Positions 15,873 through 24,077 of a DNA stretch of 64,000 bases are shown piece after piece. The stretch comes from EW11 sp035765635 (GTDB lineage Bacteria; Verrucomicrobiota; Verrucomicrobiia; Opitutales; Opitutaceae): assembly GCA_035765635.1 (NCBI GenBank), contig DASTWZ010000010.1:62001-126000 (forward strand), in the 5' to 3' direction. The notes beneath the pieces were generated by a model, which did no database searches, was not told where the DNA came from, and saw only the letters and a program-made list of their open reading frames with translations. The position numbers were made by a program, and so were the translations under genes. How positions within the stretch are numbered: the stretch's first letter is position 1; the number at the start of each line of letters is the position of its first letter.

Positions 15873-16902
15873 TCCCAAACGGATAGAGGCCACGCTCTAT
15901 CGACCAATGGCCTTCCACCATTCCGATCGTCGGATTGGCCGGAAGGCCTTTTTCATTGCGGTGAATTTGGGCGACCAGCGCGTCGATTGCGTGGCTCCCG
16001 ATAATTTCGAAACGCTGGTCCATTCCCGCAATCCCCTCGCCCGACTCGTAATCTAGAGCAGCGAACGCGACTTTGGCGCAAACGCGCGGGCCCAACGCAG
16101 GCAGGACCAATTGGCGCACCTGGCTCGCGTTCGCCACCACGATCGCGTCGGGCCGATGGCGCTCGAACCAGCGCCGGATATCGCGGCGGCTGCTCTGATC
16201 GAGATAGAGGATCGGGAAAACCCTAACCTCCCGAGATGAGCCAATGCGGAAATACGCGCCGCTGTAGGAGTGATTGGTGCGAAACTCCATATCGCCGGTC
16301 ATCGCGAGACCAATTCGATCCAAACCCGCCTGCCGCAAAAACACGAAGGTCCGCACCGCGTTGTCGAAATGATGCGTTACCACGCGATGCACCCGCGGTT
16401 CGATCACGGAATAGGTCATCGCGACCGCTGGGAAATTATTCCAATCGAGCAACTCGCTATAACTCGCCGGATCAGCCGTGGGCGCGAGCAAGACACCGGC
16501 AACGCCTCGAGCGAGCAGCATGCGCGTGAGCGCATTGCGCTTGCCCTCATAAATACCCAAGTCGACCTGATCGAGACTGTAGCCCAAACGCTCCGCTCGT
16601 GTCCTCGCCCCTTCGATCAGCCGTTTCACGAACGTGGCGTCCAGCGTCTGCAAAACCGCCAGGTTCCGGTGAATTTTAAGCGTCCGCTGCGATCGCAGGT
16701 GCTCCATCAAATGAGCCAGTAGCGGATCCGGCCGATAGCCCATCTTCTCCGCCAACGCCTGAATCCGTGCGCGCTCCGCAGCCGAGACTTCAAGGCTGCC
16801 GCGCAAAGCCAACGACACCGTCATCGTGCTGACATTCGCAGCGTGAGCGATCGAACGAAGCGTCACTCGGCGCGACGGAAATTCCGAGCTGTTCGGTTTC
16901 AT
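15856..16902 (-). CDS. LacI-family transcriptional regulator
   Basis: A 348-residue regulator. The N-terminal LacI helix-turn-helix with hinge covers about residues 12-65 (VTLRSIAHAANVSTMTVSLAL, within 20-residue HTH TLRSIAHAANVSTMTVSLAL). A periplasmic-binding-protein-like sugar-sensing core follows to the end. Local features are GVAGVLLAPTADPASYSEL, and a variable effector pocket with DAIVVANASQVRQLVLPALG. It is divergent from the TonB receptor operon with 139 bp between starts. A 15-bp palindrome lies 20 bp outside its start codon, so autoregulation and control of the transport operon are likely. The inducer is unknown; a plant-derived sugar is the natural guess. Confidence 0.9.
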   Translation of the reverse strand: MKPNSSEFPSRRVTLRSIAHAANVSTMTVSLALRGSLEVSAAERARIQALAEKMGYRPDPLLAHLMEHLRSQRTLKIHRNLAVLQTLDATFVKRLIEGARTRAERLGYSLDQVDLGIYEGKRNALTRMLLARGVAGVLLAPTADPASYSELLDWNNFPAVAMTYSVIEPRVHRVVTHHFDNAVRTFVFLRQAGLDRIGLAMTGDMEFRTNHSYSGAYFRIGSSREVRVFPILYLDQSSRRDIRRWFERHRPDAIVVANASQVRQLVLPALGPRVCAKVAFAALDYESGEGIAGMDQRFEIIGSHAIDALVAQIHRNEKGLPANPTIGMVEGHWSIERGLYPFGKTKDE

Positions 16903-16922
16903 GAGCCAAGGGAACCCAGCAA

Positions 16923-16937
16923 ACTTTACGCTAAAGT
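16923..16937. promoter_or_regulatory. Candidate LacI-type operator between the regulator and TonB receptor
   Basis: ACTTTACGCTAAAGT is a perfect inverted repeat (ACTTTA/TAAAGT) around CGC, the usual size and central CG character of LacI-family operators. It lies between the divergent regulator (start 16902) and receptor (start 17042), so one bound dimer could control both. Only the palindrome and its location are seen. Confidence 0.5.
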
Positions 16938-17041
16938 CACGTTCCTATTCCGTCTTTTTTGGATTCGCGTCTAAGTGCAAAACATCGGCCGAACTAGGTA
17001 TCCCAAGGCCGCGATCGCGCCGAGATTTACCCAAACCTAAC

Positions 17042-19327
17042 ATGCCTACCACCAATAGCCGGAGCGTCTCGCGACGCCTGGTTCTCCCCCTGCTTGCAGC
17101 TCTCGCGACGGCGTCAGCCGGATCGCTTTTTGCTCAAACAACGCCTGCCGCTCAGCCCGCCAACACCGCCGCAGGCGCAGCGACGGCGAGTGAGGACGAG
17201 ACGGTCTACCTCTCTCCCTTCAATATTTCGGCCGCGCCGACAAGCCGCTATCAAGCGAGTGAGGCGACGTCGGGCGCCCGTGTGCGCGTCGCTCTGCTCG
17301 ATTCCACTCAGAGCGTCTCGGTCGTCACCCGCGATCTGATCAACGACATCGGTGCCGGACGGCTTATCGACGCTGCCAAGTACGTCGCCGGCGTTTACGA
17401 ATCCACCATTCCGAATGCCCAGGACCGCACGACGATTCGCGGCTTCCAAAACGACGGCGCGACGGTCGACGGTTTCAGCTATTTCTCCTTCGCCAATCTC
17501 GATCCGATCATCGTCGACCGCATCGAAGTGGTCAAAGGCCCTAACGCCATTCTTGCGCCACAAGGCGTCCCGGGCGGCACGATCAATGCCGTGAGCAAGA
17601 AGCCGACCTTCAAGGACCAGGGTTACGTTTCGTATCAGGTTGGCCAATACGGATCGAACCGCGGCGAACTCGACGTGAATCGCGTCGCGATGGACGGCAA
17701 GCTGGCGCTGCGTGTGGTCGGTGCGATTCAGGACGCCGACGACTACGGCGATGGCAATTTCCATCGTTCCAACATCGGTATGCCGATGCTCACGTATCGG
17801 TTCGGTCCCTCCACGCAGCTCACGTTGCAGGCCGAATTCTACAACTGGCGCGCGCTCAACTATGGCGGCGTGCCGGTTTCGCTCTACGCGGATTCGGGCA
17901 ACACCGCGCATATTCTCGACGGACTTCCGACGGACTTCGTCGCGCAAGGACCTGAAGTCACTCGCAGCCAGAGCGCGCAACATTATCGCGCGTTCTTCAC
18001 CACGAGCTTCACGGAAAATCTTTCGATGCGTGTCGCGGCGAACTTCATCAAGTCGAACGCGGAATCCGTTCAATTGAACATCGGCGCGGCGCCAAATCAG
18101 GTCATCAAAGTCGATCCCGCCACCGGCCTCTGGCATTGGGATGGTACCACTCGCAACGATGCTCCGACCTTCTCGCTCGGCGGCAGCGTGAATCAGCAGA
18201 ATCGCGACTACGCGAATCTCCAGAACGACTTCGTCTACGAGCTGCACACCGACTCGATCAAATCGACCACGGTGTTCGGCTACGCGATCAACTACGCCGC
18301 CACGTTGAACGAAAAGAATCAGAACTTCACCGTTCCCAGCCCGGCCGACTTCAGAAACTACAAGTGGACCGGCTACACGCTGACGAACATCACTGGCATC
18401 AACACACGTTACTATCGCGATCAGCAGGTGTATTTGTCCGAAGTGCTCGGACTTTTCCACGACAGCGTGCTGCTCAGCGCGGGTGTTTCTCGCAATTGGT
18501 ATTTCAGCGAGAATATCGACTTGCTGCTCAAGAAGCGCGTCAGTGTTTCGCCAAACGCCACTCTGCCGTCCGCAGGCGTCGTTTTCAAAGTGCTTAAAAA
18601 CACATCGCTCTACTACGGCTATTCGGAACAGGCCACCGCGGTTAACCCCTCGGTCACCGCGACGAACTTCTTCGATACGCAGACGAGTAAACAGCACGAG
18701 TTCGGCATTCGCACGCAGCAGTTCGACAACCGTCTCTACGCGACCCTTGCCTACTTCAAGATCAAGCAGGACAACTTTTCCGTTCCGAATCCGCTGAACA
18801 GCGCGGTGCCGGTCCCAAGCCCGTTGCTACCGCCTCTGTTCTCCAACCGTCTCGCGCACGGTCTCGAGCTCGAACTCAACTACGCGGTGACAAAGAATCT
18901 CTCGATTGTCGGCAATGGCACGTTGATGAAGAATCGCGACGCCGACGGCGTTCCCTTCCGCGGAACCGCCGAAAAAGCCGCTGCCGTTTGGGTCAATTAC
19001 ACGTTCAACAAGAGCACCCCGATGCTCGACGGATTGTCGCTCGGCATTGGTGTCGATTACCTGAGCCGCCGCGCTGGCGACACCGCTTCTGGCGTCACTT
19101 CAGCCAGCACGCCCGACCAAGTCATCCGCGTGCAACCGTCGTTCTGGCTCCCGGCCCGTGCTCTCGTGAATGCGAGCGCTTCGTACCGTTTCCTCGAGCA
19201 CTGGCGCGCGCAGCTCAACATCGACAACCTGCTGGACAAAGATTACCTCGCGGCAAGCACGAGCCGGACCTCGGTTTGGGCGGGCACGCCGTTCAATGCG
19301 AAGTTGACCGTCTCGTACAACTTCTAA
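17042..19327 (+). CDS. TonB-dependent outer-membrane receptor (FhuA/siderophore-type fold)
   Basis: A 761-residue outer-membrane transporter. Signal peptide: basic start MPTTNSRSVSRR, hydrophobic LVLPLLAALATASAG, then SLFAQ. A LSPFNIS segment in the TonB-box area is followed by the plug (about residues 70-190), with TTIRGFQNDGATVDG and IEVVKGPNAILAPQGVPGGTIN. The beta-barrel ends in the expected terminal aromatic, VSYNF. The ATG at 17042 was preferred over the upstream start at 16901 because the signal peptide begins here. It heads an operon with a GPH symporter, a 2-hydroxyacid dehydrogenase and perhaps the DUF2264 gene. In that setting an oligosaccharide ligand is likelier than a siderophore. 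No SusD-like gene is present. Confidence 0.9.
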   Translation: MPTTNSRSVSRRLVLPLLAALATASAGSLFAQTTPAAQPANTAAGAATASEDETVYLSPFNISAAPTSRYQASEATSGARVRVALLDSTQSVSVVTRDLINDIGAGRLIDAAKYVAGVYESTIPNAQDRTTIRGFQNDGATVDGFSYFSFANLDPIIVDRIEVVKGPNAILAPQGVPGGTINAVSKKPTFKDQGYVSYQVGQYGSNRGELDVNRVAMDGKLALRVVGAIQDADDYGDGNFHRSNIGMPMLTYRFGPSTQLTLQAEFYNWRALNYGGVPVSLYADSGNTAHILDGLPTDFVAQGPEVTRSQSAQHYRAFFTTSFTENLSMRVAANFIKSNAESVQLNIGAAPNQVIKVDPATGLWHWDGTTRNDAPTFSLGGSVNQQNRDYANLQNDFVYELHTDSIKSTTVFGYAINYAATLNEKNQNFTVPSPADFRNYKWTGYTLTNITGINTRYYRDQQVYLSEVLGLFHDSVLLSAGVSRNWYFSENIDLLLKKRVSVSPNATLPSAGVVFKVLKNTSLYYGYSEQATAVNPSVTATNFFDTQTSKQHEFGIRTQQFDNRLYATLAYFKIKQDNFSVPNPLNSAVPVPSPLLPPLFSNRLAHGLELELNYAVTKNLSIVGNGTLMKNRDADGVPFRGTAEKAAAVWVNYTFNKSTPMLDGLSLGIGVDYLSRRAGDTASGVTSASTPDQVIRVQPSFWLPARALVNASASYRFLEHWRAQLNIDNLLDKDYLAASTSRTSVWAGTPFNAKLTVSYNF

Positions 19328-19338
19328 GCCTTCCGCCA

Positions 19339-19363
19339 AGCTCCGCGACTGACTCGCGGAGCT
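19339..19363 (+). terminator. Intra-operon hairpin after the TonB receptor gene
   Basis: AGCTCCGCGA-CTGAC-TCGCGGAGCT is a perfect 10-bp stem with a 5-nt loop, placed 12 bp after the receptor stop and 13 bp before the symporter ATG. There is no T-tract, so it is more likely an RNA-stability or attenuating element than a full terminator. Confidence 0.45.
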
Positions 19364-19375
19364 CTCTACCCCACG

Positions 19376-20830
19376 ATGCCGCTTTTTTCCGGACGCGCCG
19401 CCGCGCGCACCACTGCCTCAGCTGACCGCGTTCCTCTCCGCGAGAAGATCGGTCTCAGTTTTGGCAAGGTGGTCGCCGACGGCACTCACGGCACGCTGCA
19501 CGTGCTGGTCAATCCGATCTACAACATGACGCTGGGCCTCAACCCAGCGCTCATCAGCACGATCGTTTTCATTCAGCGGTTGTGGGATGCGATGTTCGAC
19601 CCTCTGGTCGGACAATTCTCCGACAACTTCCGTTCGCGCTGGGGAAGGCGGCGGCCATTGCTCGTGGTCGCCGCGGTGCCGCTCGCGGTGCTTTTCGCGG
19701 CGCTCTGGTGGTTTCACTCCGGCGCCTCGCAACGCGAGCTCTTCTGGCATCTGCTGCTTGTGTCACTGGTCTTCTACGGAGCCCACTCGCTCTACTCGAT
19801 GCCGCTGGGCGCGCTCACCTTGGAGGCGACTGACGACTATCACGAACGCACGCGCGTCGTCGGCGTCACGTTGATCTTCGGCTTCGCGTTTCAAATCGCG
19901 AGCCAGTGGCTGTTCCGCCTGACGCAGCTCAATATTTTTCATGATCAAATCAGCGGACTGCGCTGGGTTACCGGCATCTGTGCCGTGCTCTTTCTTATCG
20001 CTGGCCTGCTTCCCGTCTTTCTCTGTCGCGAACGCCACTATCATCGCGTCGCGCTCAAACAACCGCGCACGTCTCTGGTGCAAAGTCTCCGCCTCGTTCG
20101 CGACAATTCGTCGTTCCTGGCGCTGCTCGGCACGCGTTGTATCGCCAGCTTCGGATACAACCTCGTCGGTATGCTCGGTATCTACATGAACACCTACTAT
20201 GTGTTCGGCGGCGATTTGAAGGCCTCCGCGCTGGCCTATGGTTTTCTCGGATCGAGCTTCCACGTTTCGGCCATCCTAACGTCGATGTTCCTCTACCCGC
20301 CGCTCACGCGCCGCTTCGGGAAAAAACGCACGCTGCAAATCGCGATTGGCATTCTGATCGCCGGCTGCGCCTCGAAACTCTTCGTCTATCATCCCGGTCA
20401 TCCCTGGCTTCAATTTATCGTTCTCTGCACGAACGGCGCGGCAACCGCCGGCCTTTTTCTCCTGCCCGGCGCGATGCTCGGAGATATTGCCGATCAGGAT
20501 GAATTGAAGACCGGCATGCGCCGCGAAGCCGTCTTCACCTCGCTTCTCAGCTGGTTCGAGAAAGCAGGAAACTCTCTCGGCTCACTCCTCGCAGGTTTCG
20601 TTTTGGTCTGGATCGGCTTCGACGCGAAGCTCGGCGCGCAATCCGCGCACACCCTGACGTTGATGAAGTATTCCTATTTTCTCGCGCCCACCCTGGGTGC
20701 GTTGCTCGCGCTGTATTTGATAAGCAAATACGACCTCACTGAGTCTGCAGCCTATCAAATCAAAGACGAGCTGACCAAACGGCGCGCGGGGGCAACCCCG
20801 ATCGAGGCCGCGATCACTGAAGCTTCATGA
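19376..20830 (+). CDS. Sugar:cation symporter, MFS / GPH family (MelB-like)
   Basis: A 484-residue inner-membrane protein with about 12 hydrophobic helices. The GPH pattern is visible: early FGKVVADGTHGTLHVLVNPIY, then the cytoplasmic loop motif DPLVGQFSDNFRSRWGRRRP after TM2, and the DxxDEL-type segment GDIADQDELKTGMRREAVF in the second half. This family takes up glycosides or uronides with Na+ or H+. It probably moves sugars released after TonB receptor uptake into the cytoplasm. The stop overlaps the next gene's start (ATGA at 20827-20830), so translation is coupled. Confidence 0.9.
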   Translation: MPLFSGRAAARTTASADRVPLREKIGLSFGKVVADGTHGTLHVLVNPIYNMTLGLNPALISTIVFIQRLWDAMFDPLVGQFSDNFRSRWGRRRPLLVVAAVPLAVLFAALWWFHSGASQRELFWHLLLVSLVFYGAHSLYSMPLGALTLEATDDYHERTRVVGVTLIFGFAFQIASQWLFRLTQLNIFHDQISGLRWVTGICAVLFLIAGLLPVFLCRERHYHRVALKQPRTSLVQSLRLVRDNSSFLALLGTRCIASFGYNLVGMLGIYMNTYYVFGGDLKASALAYGFLGSSFHVSAILTSMFLYPPLTRRFGKKRTLQIAIGILIAGCASKLFVYHPGHPWLQFIVLCTNGAATAGLFLLPGAMLGDIADQDELKTGMRREAVFTSLLSWFEKAGNSLGSLLAGFVLVWIGFDAKLGAQSAHTLTLMKYSYFLAPTLGALLALYLISKYDLTESAAYQIKDELTKRRAGATPIEAAITEAS

Positions 20831-21834
20831 ACGTCGCGTTTTTTCTGGCGGCCGACGCCTTCGAACAAATTTACGGTGACGAATGTTTTCGCGCCGCGAG
20901 CGAGCTGGGCCGCGTGCTCGGCCCGCCTCTGACCGATCCAGAGCTGAGCTCCAATCCGCCGCCGTGGCTCGACCAGGTCGAAGCCATCTTTACCGGCTGG
21001 GGTGGACCGCGGCTGGACCGTGCGCTCTTGCGCCGCATGCCGAAGCTGAAGGTTGCTTTTTATGGCGCTGGATCTCTCCGCGCGGTGCTTACCGACGAAT
21101 CGTGGGATTCCGGAATTGTTTTCGCCAACGCGGCCGCGCTCAACGCCGTTCCCACCGCAGAATTCGCTTTCGGATCGATTCTGCTCTCGCTCAAGCGCGC
21201 CTGGCAGCAGGCCGCACAGGTTCGTGCGCGACGCGCCTATCCCAAATCGCTAGCCGAGGTTTCCAAGTATTTGCCCGGTGGATACGGTTCAACGGTGGGC
21301 TTGGTCTCCCTGGGGTTGGTCGGCCGCCGCGTGGCGCAGTGGCTCGCCAACACCGACGTGAACGTCGTGGCCTACGATCCGTTCGCGAAGGCCGATGAAT
21401 TGGCCTCGCTCAAAGTGCGCCGCGTTTCGCTGGACGAGCTGTTCGCGACCGCCGACGTGATTTCCCTGCACACGCCGCTGCTGCCCGAGACCACCGGCAT
21501 GATCGGGCAAAAGCTCCTGTCCTCGATGAAAACGGGCGCGACGCTGATCAACACCTCCCGCGGCGCCGTCGTGCGCGAGGACGAAATGATCGCGACGCTC
21601 CGCGCTCGCCCTGACCTGCAGGCCATCGTGGACGTGACTGATCCAGAACCGCCCTCGCCGGACTCGCCGCTCTTCGATCTGCCGAATGTGTTCCTGACCC
21701 CCCACATCGCGGGTTCGCTCGGACCCGAGTGTCGGCGAATGGGGCGAGCCATGATCGAAGAATTTCAGCGCTTCCTGCGAGGCCAACCCCTCGCTTACGA
21801 AATTCGCAGAGAGCATTTGGCGCGCACGGCGTAA
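20827..21834 (+). CDS. D-isomer-specific 2-hydroxyacid dehydrogenase, NAD-binding
   Basis: A 335-residue NAD(P)-dependent oxidoreductase. The Rossmann loop is YGSTVGLVSLGLVGRRVAQW with acidic YDPFA after strand 2 (NAD preference). Catalytic residues sit in TSRGAVVREDEM (Arg), the Glu region of VTDPEPPSPDSPLF and LTPHIAGS (His). Substrate is a 2-hydroxy or 2-keto acid, not resolved further. The ATGA overlap with the sugar symporter makes a role in catabolism of the imported sugar likely, for example reducing or oxidising a keto-sugar acid. Confidence 0.88.
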   Translation: MNVAFFLAADAFEQIYGDECFRAASELGRVLGPPLTDPELSSNPPPWLDQVEAIFTGWGGPRLDRALLRRMPKLKVAFYGAGSLRAVLTDESWDSGIVFANAAALNAVPTAEFAFGSILLSLKRAWQQAAQVRARRAYPKSLAEVSKYLPGGYGSTVGLVSLGLVGRRVAQWLANTDVNVVAYDPFAKADELASLKVRRVSLDELFATADVISLHTPLLPETTGMIGQKLLSSMKTGATLINTSRGAVVREDEMIATLRARPDLQAIVDVTDPEPPSPDSPLFDLPNVFLTPHIAGSLGPECRRMGRAMIEEFQRFLRGQPLAYEIRREHLARTA

Positions 21835-21896
21835 TTTGCGACGGTGGGCGGCATGCAGCATTGTGTTTTCGTCCACCGGCCTGACCAGCCTCCGGG

Positions 21897-21994
21897 GTAG
21901 GGCGAGCCATCCCTGGCGAGCCGCGTTTGACGTGGCTCATCCTGAAGGTTAGGTGAAGCGCAAAACGCGGCTCGCCAGGGACGGCTCGCCCTAC
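21897..21994. repeat. Family B inverted repeat, near-perfect arms
   Basis: Arms 21897-21928 and 21962-21994 are inverted copies of about 32 bp with a single mismatch (core GGCTCGCCAGGGACGGCTCG). They form a long stem with a 33-nt loop after the dehydrogenase gene. The right arm is identical over more than 28 bp to copies at 15774-15801 and 40621-40653. Confidence 0.8.
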
Positions 21995-22052
21995 CTCAGA
22001 GCCCATTTGTTTCAGACAAGTCAGACGCGGTCCGAGACTCCGGTTCGACCAT

Positions 22053-22091
22053 TCTGCATTCATACTTCTTACTTCATCCTTCGCCTTTCAA
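22053..22091. repeat. Family F repeat arm just upstream of the DUF2264 gene
   Basis: CATTCTGCATTCATACTTCT followed by TACTTCATCC-type words, the same family as 15818-15872 and 54058-54090. It ends two bases before the DUF2264 start codon, so it occupies the normal Shine-Dalgarno position. Confidence 0.6.
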
Positions 22092-22092
22092 A

Positions 22093-24027
22093 ATGGATAC
22101 CACCACCCGCCTTCGCTCCAATCCGCTAAAAACCCGTTCCGATGTTCAGCGTTTGCTGAATGATCTGATCGAGCCGGTGCTTCCTCATTTTTCTCCCGGA
22201 CGAGCGCAGGTTTTGCTCGGTCAAAACCGCGCGCTCTACGGCGATCCCGCAGGTCTGCTCGAAGGTTTCGCGCGACCGCTCTGGGGTTTGATTCCCTTTG
22301 TCGCGGGTGGCGGCAAGTTTCAGCACTGGGATCTCTGGCGGCAGGGTATCGAGAACGGAACGAATCCAGATCACGCCGAGTTCTGGGGCTGGTCCGGTGA
22401 CTACGATCAACGCAGCGTCGAAGCCGCAGCCTTCGGCGTGGGACTCGCGCTCGCGCCGCGCGAACTGTGGCAAAAGCTCAGCGCGCCGACTCAGGTGCGC
22501 TTCGCGAAATGGCTGAATCACATCAACGACGTGAAGCTCGTGCAGAGCAATTGGCTGTTCTTTCGCGTTCTCGTGAATATCGGGCTGCGCTCCGTCGGAC
22601 AAACGTTCAACGCCGACCGCATCGAATCCGATCTCGCGCGCATCGATCAATTTTACCTCGGCAATGGCTGGTACCAGGATGGCCCATCGGGCGCGCCGTA
22701 TCGAGATGGGCACTACGGCGACTACTACGTGCCGATGGCCTTTCATTTTTATTCACTACTCTACGCGCGTGTCGCTGGAGACTCCGATCCGGCGAGGTCC
22801 GCTCGTTTTCTCGAGCGCGCCCGCCTCTTCGCGAAAGATTTCATTCACTATTTTTCCGCGGACGGATCGGCCCTGCCTTTCGGCCGGAGCCTGACATATC
22901 GTTTCGCCCAAGGCGCGTTTTGGGGCGGCCTCGCCTTCGCCCCAGTCGAAGCCCTCCCCTGGCCCGTGATCAAAGGTCTCTACCTGCGGCATCTGCGCTG
23001 GTGGATCAATCAACCGATCTTTTCGGAAACCGGTCTCCTCACCATCGGCTATGCTTATCCGAATCTGCTCATGGCCGAGAGCTACAATTCCTCCGGTTCA
23101 CCTTACTGGGGCCTGAAGGCGTTCACGCCTCTCGCGCTTTCCGCCGATCATCCCTTTTGGCGCGCCGAGGAGGCTCCGCTGCCAGCCCGCAAAGCCGTGC
23201 ACTCCATCGCGGGAGCCCGACTCGTGGCCGTGACGGATCCAAAGACACGTGATGTCACGGCGCTGAACCCCGGTCAGGAAGTCGAAGACTGGCCGCGCCA
23301 TGCGCCGCAGAAGTATTCAAAATTCGCATACTCGACGCGCTTCGGTTTCTGCGTGCCCGCGAGTTCGGCGACGCCGATGGAAGGCGGTTTCGACAACATG
23401 CTCGCGCTGAGTGACGACAACCGCCGTTACCGCGTGCGTGAACATGCTTACGATGCCGCGCTGCAGGATGGCGTGGCCTACTCGCGTTGGACACCGTGGG
23501 CCGACGTCACGGCGCGCACCTGGTTGATCGCCGCAGAGACCTGTCACGTGCGCGTTCATCACATTCAAAGCGCGCGCCCACTCTGGTCGTATGAAGGCGG
23601 CTTCGCTGCGCCCTACATCGTTCGCGCGACCGTCACGACCGAGATTGCCAGCGGCGAATCGCCGTCCTGGGCCGTCGTATCCACTCCGTGGGGACGCAGT
23701 TGGATGCGCGATCTATTCGGCGCGAGCGTCGCCGAGACGGTGGAAGTCGGCGCGAATTCTCACGTCCTGACTTCGCTTTCCAACATGCCGGCACTGAAGA
23801 AAGATCACGCCGCCGGAGAATTTTGGCTGGTGGCTCTCGTGGGTGGCGGCGCGCCGGAACCGGCGAAAGGAGCATCACAACAATCGCCGGAGCCGAGTTT
23901 CACAGTCGAAATCAGCGGCGCCGTCTGCCGTGTCCTGCGCGACGGCGCCGAATGGTGGACGAGCGAGGGAGGCGTCTGCGGCCGGTCCAGCGCGCAGCGC
24001 CTCGAAGCCCTGCAAAAACTCGTCTAG
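22093..24027 (+). CDS. DUF2264 domain protein, cytoplasmic
   Basis: A 644-residue protein without a signal peptide. The first 380 residues match the DUF2264 pattern: an alpha/alpha-barrel-like block with GFARPLWGLIPFVAGGG, WGWSGDYDQRSVEAAAFGVGL, NWLFFRVLVN, GWYQDGPSGAPYRDGHYGDY and SLTYRFAQGAFWGGLA. The C-terminal part is beta-rich, as in heparinase-like or GH105-like enzymes. DUF2264 genes commonly sit in bacterial polysaccharide-utilisation loci, but the reaction is not known to me. It follows the symporter and dehydrogenase genes on the same strand after a 258-bp repeat-filled gap, so it may have its own promoter. It is convergent with the GH105-GH28 gene. Confidence 0.78.
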   Translation: MDTTTRLRSNPLKTRSDVQRLLNDLIEPVLPHFSPGRAQVLLGQNRALYGDPAGLLEGFARPLWGLIPFVAGGGKFQHWDLWRQGIENGTNPDHAEFWGWSGDYDQRSVEAAAFGVGLALAPRELWQKLSAPTQVRFAKWLNHINDVKLVQSNWLFFRVLVNIGLRSVGQTFNADRIESDLARIDQFYLGNGWYQDGPSGAPYRDGHYGDYYVPMAFHFYSLLYARVAGDSDPARSARFLERARLFAKDFIHYFSADGSALPFGRSLTYRFAQGAFWGGLAFAPVEALPWPVIKGLYLRHLRWWINQPIFSETGLLTIGYAYPNLLMAESYNSSGSPYWGLKAFTPLALSADHPFWRAEEAPLPARKAVHSIAGARLVAVTDPKTRDVTALNPGQEVEDWPRHAPQKYSKFAYSTRFGFCVPASSATPMEGGFDNMLALSDDNRRYRVREHAYDAALQDGVAYSRWTPWADVTARTWLIAAETCHVRVHHIQSARPLWSYEGGFAAPYIVRATVTTEIASGESPSWAVVSTPWGRSWMRDLFGASVAETVEVGANSHVLTSLSNMPALKKDHAAGEFWLVALVGGGAPEPAKGASQQSPEPSFTVEISGAVCRVLRDGAEWWTSEGGVCGRSSAQRLEALQKLV

Positions 24028-24077
24028 CCGTTTCGTCGAGTTGGTTAGATTCGCCGAAAACAACCTGAACCGCCGCA

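Noticed and set aside
17114..18697. 527-codon open frame on the minus strand opposite the first TonB receptor
   Set aside because: It is antisense to a well-supported receptor and its translation is rich in R, V, D and H, without any domain; typical high-GC shadow frame.
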